From a virus, in the IMG/VR virus record IMGVR_UViG_3300048839_001124, positions 1-58,385 of that record: a stretch of 58,385 bases of DNA, one strand, 5' to 3'. A model generated the notes under the pieces. That model saw only the letters and a list, made by a program, of their open reading frames with translations, was not told the DNA's origin and made no database searches. Made by a program: the position numbers and the translations under genes. Numbering within the stretch: the first letter of the stretch is position 1; each line of letters opens with the position of its first letter. This document shows, piece by piece, positions 1 through 7,826 of the stretch.

Positions 1-137
1 AGTATCCTGATGGGGTTGAAGATGAAGTTATAGCTAAAGCTCTAATGATTACTAAAGAAGAGGTAAAAACACGATACGAAAAATATATTAAATTAACTCG
101 CGAAGCTTTAGGAGTATCTAGTGGCATCGAAGATTAA
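1..137 (+). CDS. Hypothetical protein, 3' end only (partial)
   Basis: An open frame enters from the left edge (codons in frame from base 3) and stops at TAA 135-137, giving about 44 C-terminal residues. The visible part is charged and helical and ends in LGVSSGIED. The AGGAG ribosome binding site of the next gene (110-114) and that gene's GTG start lie inside it, the tight overlap seen throughout this operon. Function cannot be inferred from the fragment. Real coding is inferred from the uninterrupted frame and the arrangement. Confidence 0.6.
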   Translation, partial: YPDGVEDEVIAKALMITKEEVKTRYEKYIKLTREALGVSSGIED

Positions 138-747
138 AAGAACACCCTTTGATATAGAAAGTGGAGGTTTAGAATTAGAACATAGCCTGCTCACTTTTTA
201 TATGTGTGTCCTTGATGATAATGGTACAATTATTGATGAGTTAGATATGAAGCTTAAACCAGATGATGGTAAATATAATCTTACAGCCGAAGCAATGAAA
301 GTTAATGGCATTAATATTAATGAACATGATGCTGATCCAGAAACAGTTACATATTCCGAAGGTAAAAAACTTCTATTAGAATTTACTGCTAAAAACTCTG
401 TTGGAAAAAGAACTCTTCGTCCAGCAGGACACAATATTGGAGATTTTGATATTCCAATGACTAGACATCATTTAGGAATTTCTAAAGAAGAGTGGAACAA
501 TATTTTTCATTACAGACTATTAGATACTTCTCCAGTCCTTACAATTATGCAAGATGCTGGTTGGTTGCCAGAAGAATTAGGTTCACAAGATTCATTAGTG
601 GCTTATTATGGAGTTACAAAAAGAAAATCTCACGTAGCTAAAAATGATACTCTAATGTGGGTAGACGTTTATTTAGCTATGCTTAAGTCTCTTTCTGATC
701 GAAAAAATGGTTCATCTAGTTCAGATGAGCTTCTCATGTTGGAGTAA
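121..747 (+). CDS. DEDDh 3'-5' exonuclease, DnaQ-like (proofreading candidate)
   Basis: 208 aa, GTG start at 121 with AGGAG at 110-114. The motifs of the DnaQ/RNase T exonuclease superfamily are in order: FDIES near residues 10-14 (ExoI, DxE), GHNIGDFD near 103-110 (ExoII Asp), and HVAKND near 170 (ExoIII, His then Asp five residues on), making it the DEDDh subtype. Such enzymes remove mismatched 3' nucleotides using two metal ions. It ends one base before the DnaE gene, whose ribosome binding site overlaps its last codons, so it is probably the epsilon-like proofreading partner of that polymerase (inference from gene order). Residues after about 180 are low-complexity and acidic/Ser-rich. 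A general phage exonuclease role is possible. Confidence 0.82.
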   Translation: MASKIKRTPFDIESGGLELEHSLLTFYMCVLDDNGTIIDELDMKLKPDDGKYNLTAEAMKVNGININEHDADPETVTYSEGKKLLLEFTAKNSVGKRTLRPAGHNIGDFDIPMTRHHLGISKEEWNNIFHYRLLDTSPVLTIMQDAGWLPEELGSQDSLVAYYGVTKRKSHVAKNDTLMWVDVYLAMLKSLSDRKNGSSSSDELLMLE

Positions 748-748
748 A

Positions 749-3700
749 ATGAGCCTTATTTCTACGCACACCCATATTGAAACTTCTATTACAGCCTCAA
801 TTATGAGTGATTTTATAGCCAAAGCTAAGAGTTTAAATAGAACTCATATAGCTTATACTGATACAGGCCTAATGACTGGTTTGTATAAGTTTTATAAAAT
901 GGCTGACAAAGCAGGGCTGAAAACCATTCCTGGAGTAGAGATTTATTTTAAAGACTTAACTGCTGAGCCATCTAGACTGTATCCTAAAGCAGGGTACATG
1001 ACTATTACTCTATATCCAACCACTCAAGACGCTTTTACTGAAATTTGCAAACTATCTTCTAAAACTAGAGAAAAGTATCTTGACAGATTAGAAAATGAAA
1101 TACCGTTATATACTTGGGAAGACTTTGAATCTCTAAAAGGAAAAAGCATTGAAGCTGTTTTGGCTGGGCCACACTCCATGCTGGTTAAACCTCTTTTAAG
1201 TGGAAAAAAATTAGTTGACTTAAAAAACACTATTAATCGTTTGAAAAGTATTTTTAATTTAAATGTGGCTTTAATTTCTGCTGATCAAGATGCTTATTAT
1301 AGAAACGTACTATCTGTAACTACTCAAAAAGGCACACTAGAGCTTTTTAATACAGATAAAGTAGACACTATTAAAATGGGTAAGGTTGTAAAAAACATAC
1401 CAGCTTTTGACATTGAGCGTGGTGGACACTCTAAAATTATAGCTCTTCACAGAAATGGTGTATTTAATAAAGCCAACTTGGATATTAAGTCTTTTAAAAT
1501 GGTTGAAAAGTTTTCTAAGCTAAAAATGGGCAACGTCATTTCTATGGCAAATAAAGCTCACTTAGCTATAGCAAATATGTATAACTTGCCTGTTCTCTCT
1601 AGCGACTACGCCTATATGGCTAGTAAAGAAGATAAAAAAGTTCAAGACATTCGTCTTCTTGGTGGAGCTTTGCGACCAGAGTTTTATATGCAGAGCGTTG
1701 AAGAATATTCCAGCGTATTGACTAATCAAGGTATACCTCAAGATAAAGTTAATTCTTCAGTAGAAGCTACTAAAGCGTGGGTTAAAAAGTTTGATCAATT
1801 TAAATTTAAATACTCTTGGAATTTGCCTGTAGTAACTGATAATCCAAACAAATATATGCTTGATCTAATTAAAAAGACTGGGCGTATGCAATGGAGCAAT
1901 CCTGAGTGGACTTCTAGAATTAAGCTAGAGCTAGATGTTATTTCTCGCAATGGTACTTATGATCTATTGCCTTATTTCTTTCCTATAGCTATGGTGTTTG
2001 ATTATTATAAAAGCAATGGCAGACTTACAGGCCCAGGCCGAGGGTCTGTAGGCGGCTCATTATTGGCCTATGTAATGGGCATTACCCATATCAACCCATT
2101 GGAGTATGATCTGCCTTTTGAGCGCTTCTTTTCTATGGATCGTATTAATAATAAAAAACTTCCAGACGTTGACGTAGATTTGCCTGATAGAGAATTATTG
2201 GTTGGCGCTGATGGGCATAGCGGTTACTTACATCAAATGTTTGGCGATAAAGCAGGCCAAGTATCTACTCGTGGTATGATACGTTTAAAGAGTGCCATTA
2301 AAGACGTAAATCGTATATTTAATAAAGGCGTAGTATTGCCTGAGATTGAAAAGTTTTCTGAAAGCTTACCTGCTCCTCCACAAGGCGTAAACGATAAAGA
2401 CTTTGTTTTTGGATTTAAAGATTCTGAAGGCAACCCAGTAGCTGGTTTCTTTGAAACTAGTAAAGAGCTTCAAAACTATGCTAAAAAGTATGCTGATGAA
2501 TGGGCCATTGTTAGTCGTACTCTAGGTATACCGCGCCAAAACAGCCGTCACGCTTCAGCGTTTGTTATTGCTGATAAGCCTCTACAAGAAATCATACCTA
2601 TGATGGAGGTTAATGGAGTTAAGAAAGTAACTCAATGGGAAGCCAAAGAGGTTGAAGGCGCTGGATTGATTAAATTTGACTTTCTATGTATTAGTCAGCT
2701 TATAGATATTGAAGGTTGTTTGAAGCTTTTGAATAAAAAGACTAACACTACTGATCTAGAGCCAGGAATGTTCATGCATGAAGGCAAACAAACCTTTGTA
2801 TGGGATTTACCTAAAAATGACATGAAAGTTGTTGGAATGATGGCTTCAGGAGACACAGAAACTACGTTTCAAACTAATACTAAAAGTATGTTACCTTTTG
2901 TGACTTCTATTAAGCCTGTTTCTATTATTGATTATGCTACTATTCTAGCTCTAGTTCGTCCAGGCCCATTAGACTTTATTGATGAAAAAACAGGCCTAAG
3001 CATGGCGGCTGAGTATGTTGAGCGCCGTCATGGTCGCGGTACAGTAGACTTGCCTGAGCTTAAAGAATTGTTGCCTGAGACTTATGGAATTATAGTATTC
3101 CAAGAACAACTAACTAAAGTGGCCAAGTCGTTGGCTAATTTTAGCGGAGAAAAAGCCGAAATTCTTCGAGAAAATATGTGTAAGAAGCGTAAGAAAGAGC
3201 TTATGCTTATGAAGCCTGACTTTATTGAAGGTGCTAAAGCTAAAGTTGGCGAGTCAGTAGCTAACCGTATTTGGGACATGATGGAAACCTTTGGTCAATA
3301 CGGCTTTTCTATTATTCACGCCGTAGAGTATGCTATGATTACCTATGCTACTGCTTATTTAAAAGCACACTATCCATTAGAGTGGTGGAGCAGCGTATTG
3401 TCAAACAGTAATCCAAAAGAGATCAATGAAAAGTATTGGAAGCACGTTAGAAACCTAATGGCTCCACCAGATATCAATCTGTCAACTACAGAAATGGTTA
3501 TTGACTACGATACAGGAAAAATTCGTAGCAAATTAACTATGGTTAAAGGTCTAGCTGACGCTGGAGTTAAATCTATTATGTCTGGTAGACCATATTCAGA
3601 CATAGCTGATTTAGTTAAAAAAGATACTGTTTCTCCTTCAATGGCTAGAAAGCTTATTGCTGTAGGAGTTATGGATAGTTTATTTCCAAAACATTTTTCT

Positions 3701-4333
3701 CTCTTAGATAAAATGCAAGCCTATGAAGATGAAATTGAAAAGCTAAAATATGAAGAAAAATTAGTAGCTTACAATGAAGAAAAAGTAACAAATCCTAAAA
3801 CTAAGAAAAAACAACCACAAATCAAACGTGGTAAAATTGACACTACTTATGTAGGCTTAGGGCCATTGGAAATGTTTTCTCTTAAAAAAAGAATTTTGCC
3901 TTCTATGCCTATTAGTTTAACAGAGTTAGTTTTAGATTTAGATTTAGTTGAAAAAACTGCCACTGGTAAAGGTATGGCAGAAAATCCAAACCCAAAATAT
4001 AACAGAAGCATAGCTGTGTTTGGTGGAGAAGAAATAGCTACGTTTGAAGCTGAAGAATATAATGAGTTTAGAACTAATGCTTGTGCCGCTTATGTAGTGG
4101 ATGCTAAAGAATTTACTTTCAAAAAAGATGCAACTAAAAAAGGTTTACGCATTGTATTAGATACTGATAATTATTTGCGAGAATTAGTTATGTGGCCTGA
4201 TTATGATACAGGCATACTAAATTATCCAGAAGGTTTGGCTGAAGGCGCTATTGGCTTGTTTTATTTGAATAAACGAGCAAATAAACCAGATGCTAGCGTA
4301 GCAGCAATTAAACTTTTCAAAAAAGGCAAATAA
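749..4333 (+). CDS. dnaE: DNA polymerase III alpha subunit-like (DnaE family C) with PHP domain
   Basis: 1194 aa. I start it at ATG 749 (GGAG at 741-744) because the PHP domain begins at once with H7-T-H9; an upstream in-frame ATG at 707 lies inside the previous gene. The catalytic aspartates of family C polymerases are visible in PDVDVD (D473, D475) and KFDFL (D644). GPGRGSVGG precedes the first pair, and the family blocks LVRPGPLDF, TYGIIVFQEQ and FGQYGFSIIHAVEYA follow. The C-terminal 200 residues are divergent and probably hold the OB-like part. It would be the phage replicative polymerase, coupled to the exonuclease just upstream. Most large phages use family A or B enzymes, so a full PHP-DnaE is uncommon. 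No clamp or clamp loader lies in this window. Confidence 0.93.
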   Translation: MSLISTHTHIETSITASIMSDFIAKAKSLNRTHIAYTDTGLMTGLYKFYKMADKAGLKTIPGVEIYFKDLTAEPSRLYPKAGYMTITLYPTTQDAFTEICKLSSKTREKYLDRLENEIPLYTWEDFESLKGKSIEAVLAGPHSMLVKPLLSGKKLVDLKNTINRLKSIFNLNVALISADQDAYYRNVLSVTTQKGTLELFNTDKVDTIKMGKVVKNIPAFDIERGGHSKIIALHRNGVFNKANLDIKSFKMVEKFSKLKMGNVISMANKAHLAIANMYNLPVLSSDYAYMASKEDKKVQDIRLLGGALRPEFYMQSVEEYSSVLTNQGIPQDKVNSSVEATKAWVKKFDQFKFKYSWNLPVVTDNPNKYMLDLIKKTGRMQWSNPEWTSRIKLELDVISRNGTYDLLPYFFPIAMVFDYYKSNGRLTGPGRGSVGGSLLAYVMGITHINPLEYDLPFERFFSMDRINNKKLPDVDVDLPDRELLVGADGHSGYLHQMFGDKAGQVSTRGMIRLKSAIKDVNRIFNKGVVLPEIEKFSESLPAPPQGVNDKDFVFGFKDSEGNPVAGFFETSKELQNYAKKYADEWAIVSRTLGIPRQNSRHASAFVIADKPLQEIIPMMEVNGVKKVTQWEAKEVEGAGLIKFDFLCISQLIDIEGCLKLLNKKTNTTDLEPGMFMHEGKQTFVWDLPKNDMKVVGMMASGDTETTFQTNTKSMLPFVTSIKPVSIIDYATILALVRPGPLDFIDEKTGLSMAAEYVERRHGRGTVDLPELKELLPETYGIIVFQEQLTKVAKSLANFSGEKAEILRENMCKKRKKELMLMKPDFIEGAKAKVGESVANRIWDMMETFGQYGFSIIHAVEYAMITYATAYLKAHYPLEWWSSVLSNSNPKEINEKYWKHVRNLMAPPDINLSTTEMVIDYDTGKIRSKLTMVKGLADAGVKSIMSGRPYSDIADLVKKDTVSPSMARKLIAVGVMDSLFPKHFSLLDKMQAYEDEIEKLKYEEKLVAYNEEKVTNPKTKKKQPQIKRGKIDTTYVGLGPLEMFSLKKRILPSMPISLTELVLDLDLVEKTATGKGMAENPNPKYNRSIAVFGGEEIATFEAEEYNEFRTNACAAYVVDAKEFTFKKDATKKGLRIVLDTDNYLRELVMWPDYDTGILNYPEGLAEGAIGLFYLNKRANKPDASVAAIKLFKKGK

Positions 4334-4360
4334 AATTATATATTTAAAATATATAAAAAT

Positions 4361-4391
4361 TTTTACAATTTTTGTAATTTTGTGGTATAAT
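4361..4391 (+). promoter_or_regulatory. Candidate plus-strand promoter with dyad (P1), upstream of subtilase
   Basis: TTTTTAC (C at 4366) is followed 20 bases on by a perfect TATAAT at 4386-4391. An inverted repeat TTACAA-TTT-TTGTAA lies between. The same arrangement recurs before 7827, 13566 and 33002. The ATG at 4399 starts only 7 bases after the hexamer, so a transcript from it would be essentially leaderless, and no ribosome binding site is present. An AT-rich near-palindrome at 4337-4356 could act as a weak terminator for dnaE. Confidence 0.5.
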
Positions 4392-4398
4392 TAATTTA

Positions 4399-5235
4399 AT
4401 GAAAAGGCTTTTGTTATTTTTACTACTATTTTCTTTAAATAGCTTTGGTGCAGAACCAATTAAAATTGTAGTGCTAGATACTGGCTTTAAAGCAAACGCT
4501 AAATACAAAATACCTTTGTGTAAAAACTATCACTATGATGCTACAAACAGCCAAGCTAAAGCCTCAAATATTCCACCTATGGACATTCATGGGCATGGAA
4601 CACATATTGTAGGAGTTATTAATCAGTTTGCTCAAAATTTGCCTCTTACAAAAGTTTTTCCTATGTCAATGAATGTAGAAAATTTAGAAAAAATTAAAAA
4701 TGTCAATCCTACAGGCTATTGTTTTGTTATTGTTAAATATTATAATAATTCTATACAAGGCGAAGAAGGATGGGCTAAAAGTTTAAACTATATAGAAACT
4801 ATACCAGGAAAATTAATTATAAATATTTCTGGTGGAGGCTCAGACCCTATTAATCGCGAAAAAGAATTTGTAAAAAGAACTTTAAAAAAAGGTAACAAAA
4901 TTATATCAGCTATAGGCAATGACAAGCAAAAAGGTTCTTATTATCCAGCGTCTGAGTACGGAGTTACAGCAGTTGGCGCAATGGAAGTTACTTTTTTTGA
5001 AAGAAAAAGTCAAGAAGAAATTTTAATTAGCAAAATTTATATTAATAAAATGCCTGTTTTTGTATATAAATCAAAATATTCTAATTATGGTCATTCAAAA
5101 ATTATTTGGCGTTTTGGCCACTTATATAGTGGTGGTCTAAATGACGATATAGTTCTAATGAGAGGTACTAGTCAAGCTACTGCTATGCAAACTGGTTTAG
5201 AAATAAATAAATTGTTACAAAACAAGGAGAAATGA
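4399..5235 (+). CDS. Secreted subtilisin-like serine protease (S8 family)
   Basis: 278 aa. Residues 1-18 form a signal peptide (KR, a Leu/Phe-rich core, then SFGA as likely cleavage region). The subtilase triad is complete: D27 in VLDTG, H66 in HGHGTH, S258 in RGTSQATA. SGGGSDP and AIGND match the substrate-cleft and oxyanion regions. The mature enzyme, about 260 aa, is a minimal catalytic domain without a long pro-region. It would be exported by the host and act in the periplasm or outside. It sits between polymerase and ssDNA-binding genes, has its own candidate promoter and no ribosome binding site, and looks like an inserted accessory gene. The target is unknown. Lysis, superinfection or host-surface roles are guesses. 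Confidence 0.85.
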   Translation: MKRLLLFLLLFSLNSFGAEPIKIVVLDTGFKANAKYKIPLCKNYHYDATNSQAKASNIPPMDIHGHGTHIVGVINQFAQNLPLTKVFPMSMNVENLEKIKNVNPTGYCFVIVKYYNNSIQGEEGWAKSLNYIETIPGKLIINISGGGSDPINREKEFVKRTLKKGNKIISAIGNDKQKGSYYPASEYGVTAVGAMEVTFFERKSQEEILISKIYINKMPVFVYKSKYSNYGHSKIIWRFGHLYSGGLNDDIVLMRGTSQATAMQTGLEINKLLQNKEK

Positions 5236-6002
5236 TGAGCTTTCAACAGATTTTAGAAAAAATTAAAGAGCACAAAGCTACTCTTAATTTAGAAGTGTTA
5301 CCAGGCGACCCCACAGCTCGAACTAAAGCAGGAATGATTAATCAAGCAAAAACTCAGATTGAAAATCTTAAACACGATTTTCGAGATGAAGCTTTGCGTC
5401 GATCTTTGTTTATTGTAGTTTTTGGTAAAAAAGCTCGTGAACTATCGGCTGTTTTGCAAAAAGAATTTTCAGTAAAATCAGCCAGTACTAAGCTGTTAAC
5501 ATCTAAGATTGTAGATCAAATTTCTCCTTCTTTATATGACAATAAGCAGCTTCATCCATCAGTTATTGACTCAGCCTCTTCTATTTTAGAAGATCTTTCT
5601 AAAGATATGGGTGTAGAGCATCTTCCTGCTGTATATTACGATGGTAACAAACATGCCGTTCAACTTAAAAATCGAGTTGATCTTGAAAAACTTCTAGAAA
5701 ATTTGTTGCTAGATAAAGTTGGTGGAGAAATTTTTGGAATTAATGCTGTAATGAATTCTTTAGATGATCTTATTGAAACAGAATACAGCGCTCCTGTATT
5801 GCCAATGGTTATTGAAGTTTCTGAAGAAAACGTTACTAAACTAGTTTCTGATTTAGGTCGATTGAGTAAAAATGTAGTAACCGTTTCTGCTGGAAGCGAA
5901 GTAAAAGCTAATCTCAAGCTTGGAGCAAAAGCTAAAATCGATACTGAAACTGTAGAAAAACTTTTAACTGAAATTAAAAATAACCTTAAGGTAGGAGTAT
6001 AA
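5232..6002 (+). CDS. Hypothetical protein, replication-module neighbour
   Basis: 256 aa starting at ATG 5232 (an MM doublet, AAGGAG at 5224-5229) and overlapping the protease stop. I do not recognise the family. The N-terminal 70 residues are helical and charged; the middle (about 75-130) has a Ser-rich helix-turn pattern; the last third alternates beta and helix and ends in NNLKVGV. No signal peptide, membrane segment, cysteine cluster or nucleotide-binding motif is visible, so it should be cytoplasmic. It lies 1 base before the ssDNA-binding gene, so a replication or recombination accessory role is an inference from position only. Confidence 0.7.
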   Translation: MMSFQQILEKIKEHKATLNLEVLPGDPTARTKAGMINQAKTQIENLKHDFRDEALRRSLFIVVFGKKARELSAVLQKEFSVKSASTKLLTSKIVDQISPSLYDNKQLHPSVIDSASSILEDLSKDMGVEHLPAVYYDGNKHAVQLKNRVDLEKLLENLLLDKVGGEIFGINAVMNSLDDLIETEYSAPVLPMVIEVSEENVTKLVSDLGRLSKNVVTVSAGSEVKANLKLGAKAKIDTETVEKLLTEIKNNLKVGV

Positions 6003-6003
6003 A

Positions 6004-7029
6004 ATGAAAGTCGGAAATCCTTCATCTGGTGGAGCACGTAAAAAGAAAAATTACTTTTTTATTGGGCAAGGCTCTAGCGTATTTCGCATTTTGCCTCCTA
6101 TGGGCAATTTAGCTGAGTCTGGAGTGTGGAGCAAATACTACGCTATCCATTTTGGATATGAAAACGTAGAAGGCTATATGCGCCCATTTCAATCTTCTGA
6201 AGTTAAAAATCGTACTAATAATATGATTGAAGTTGATGACCCAGCTAAAGACCGTATTGACCGTATTAAGTCGCAATTGGCTGCTGTTCAAGAACGTAAT
6301 AAAACTAATCCTTCAGAAGTACTAGAAGCTAAAATTCAAGAACTTAATGATTTGGTTGGCTTTAAAGGCAAATATAATCTTGAAAAGCGTCACTATGTAA
6401 ATGCTATGAATGAAAAAGGTGAAATTGGCCTTCTTGGACTAAAACACAAAGAAAAACTTGCTCTTGATGAAGCTCGTACCGCTATTAAAGCAAAGTATGG
6501 CATTGACCCTATTGGCGTAGAAGGTGCTTTTATTGAGTTTAATAAAAGTGGACGAAGCTTTGATACTCTTATTAGCGCTCGTGGCCACATGATTCTTCAA
6601 GCTGATCAGTCTGAGAAGCTTAACCGCCACACTGTTGACCAAGCCCTTATTGGTCGATTAGAAAGCGAAGCCTTTGAACTAGACAATCTTTATGTAGCTC
6701 TTACACGAGATGAAATTGAGACTATTGTTAAAGCTAGTGAAAAAAGCGAAGAAGAAGGCAAAAAAGCCGTTACTGCTGTATTTGCTAAATACCAAACTTC
6801 TCCTAGCAAGCCCAAATCTGTAGCTACTACAACAGCTGCTCCAAAAGTTGAAGTCAAATCAGTAACTAAAGTAACCAAACCAGCTCCAAAGGTTGAAGTC
6901 GAGCCAGACCTTACTATGGATGAAGAAGAAGTGGCTCCAGTAGAAGCTGCCAAAGCTTCAGCAGCTGTAGTGGCTAATCAAAGCCAAAGCGATGATGACT
7001 TTTTGGCTAGCATTGGAGTAGTTCGTTAA
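6004..7029 (+). CDS. Single-stranded DNA-binding protein, gp32-like
   Basis: 341 aa, ATG 6004 with TAAGGTAGGAG just upstream. The N-terminal third has the phage ssDNA-binding pattern FRILPPMG...WSKYYAIHFGY (about residues 20-60), as in the OB-fold proteins of T4-like replisomes. No obvious zinc-binding Cys cluster follows, unlike T4 gp32. Residues 265-320 are an Ala/Pro/Lys/Val linker with repeated PKVEV motifs. The tail is acidic (DLTMDEEE, then DDDF near the end), the usual handle for partner proteins in ssDNA-binding proteins. Its position before the UvsY-like and UvsX-like genes reproduces the T4 recombination trio. The family call rests on pattern, not alignment. Confidence 0.68.
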   Translation: MKVGNPSSGGARKKKNYFFIGQGSSVFRILPPMGNLAESGVWSKYYAIHFGYENVEGYMRPFQSSEVKNRTNNMIEVDDPAKDRIDRIKSQLAAVQERNKTNPSEVLEAKIQELNDLVGFKGKYNLEKRHYVNAMNEKGEIGLLGLKHKEKLALDEARTAIKAKYGIDPIGVEGAFIEFNKSGRSFDTLISARGHMILQADQSEKLNRHTVDQALIGRLESEAFELDNLYVALTRDEIETIVKASEKSEEEGKKAVTAVFAKYQTSPSKPKSVATTTAAPKVEVKSVTKVTKPAPKVEVEPDLTMDEEEVAPVEAAKASAAVVANQSQSDDDFLASIGVVR

Positions 7030-7277
7030 TGATAAAAGTTCTGTGGTCTAATAATATTAAATTGCCTACTAAAAGTGTGAAAGCAAAGGAATTGCGCTTT
7101 CACACTCCTTTTTTAGATAAAACATATATTAGTGCAGATACTTCTGTTGGCTATTCAAAGCACGATTTAGTAAATAACTATGATGGTTTGCACAGCCGAT
7201 TTTTTGTTTTTGTTATATTAGGTTTTGGTGTATCTTTGGCGATAAACTGGAACAGTGATGGCAAATATGCAAACTAA
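7029..7277 (+). CDS. Small hypothetical protein coupled to the ssDNA-binding gene
   Basis: 82 aa. Its ATG shares the final A of the preceding TAA (TAATG), so translation is probably coupled. The first 50 residues are polar and basic; residues 58-74 (FFVFVILGFGVSLAINW) are hydrophobic and could form one membrane-associated helix. The 3' end overlaps the next gene by about 20 bases. No family recognised. The overlap on both sides and lack of spare space support it as real, but small size leaves doubt. Confidence 0.5.
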   Translation: MIKVLWSNNIKLPTKSVKAKELRFHTPFLDKTYISADTSVGYSKHDLVNNYDGLHSRFFVFVILGFGVSLAINWNSDGKYAN

Positions 7278-7764
7278 AAGTTTGGCCATGAAAATACCCC
7301 AATTTGGAGCATTGCCTGAATTAGAACTTACTTTAGATAAAACAGCTGAAGCTGAATCGCGCTTGTTAGAAGCTAAAACTGTTAATCCAGCCACTTATGC
7401 TGATTTAGAATATACCTTTAATGAAAGTTATAGAGAATTAAAAAGAGCCTATGCTGGAGTTACTTATAGGCTAGCCAAAGCCGAAGAGGCTGTAGAAACA
7501 GCAAAAGCAACAGCCCTATTAGATAAATACCCAGAATTTGTTAAAGATAAACCACGAAATTACGACAATGCAGATATTCGAAAAAGTTTTATTCAAAAAG
7601 ATCCAGACTATCTTAAAGCTACAGACTACCGAGATCAAATCAAAGCCATTGAGTGCTTGATCGAAGGAAGGATTAAGATTATGGAGCGCACTACAGCCTA
7701 CATGAAAAAACAAATGGAACTAATTATTCGCAGCGGCGCAATTGGTTCTTTCGGAAAAAAATAA
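7258..7764 (+). CDS. UvsY-like recombination mediator candidate
   Basis: About 168 aa. The frame opens at GTG 7255; I choose ATG 7258, and ATG 7267 is also possible since no strong ribosome binding site decides. The protein is almost wholly helical. Its last 65 residues (DIRKSFIQKDPDYLK, later LIEGRIKIMERT and AYMKKQMEL) resemble from memory the C-terminal half of T4 UvsY, where a lysine after an aspartate-rich turn precedes a long helix. It lies between a gp32-like protein and a UvsX-like recombinase, where a mediator that loads recombinase on coated ssDNA would be expected. Known: UvsY does this in T4. Inferred: the same role here. Confidence 0.5.
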   Translation: MANMQTKSLAMKIPQFGALPELELTLDKTAEAESRLLEAKTVNPATYADLEYTFNESYRELKRAYAGVTYRLAKAEEAVETAKATALLDKYPEFVKDKPRNYDNADIRKSFIQKDPDYLKATDYRDQIKAIECLIEGRIKIMERTTAYMKKQMELIIRSGAIGSFGKK

Positions 7765-7768
7765 AAAA

Positions 7769-7801
7769 TTTTTACCCACTGTTCTAATTCTGGGTTATAA
7801 T
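7769..7801 (+). promoter_or_regulatory. Candidate plus-strand promoter with dyad (P2), upstream of recombinase
   Basis: TTTTTAC (C at 7775) precedes TATAAT at 7796-7801 by 21 bases. The arms ACCCA and TGGGT form an inverted repeat across the interval. Unlike P1, this site is followed by a normal leader with AAGGAG at 7812-7817 and ATG 7827. It resembles P1, P3 and P4 in layout. Confidence 0.5.
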
Positions 7802-7826
7802 TAAATAACCATAAGGAGAAACTTAA

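Noticed and set aside
5660-6037. 125-codon minus-strand open frame
   Set aside because: Antisense to two well-supported plus-strand genes with tight ribosome binding sites; low-complexity product.
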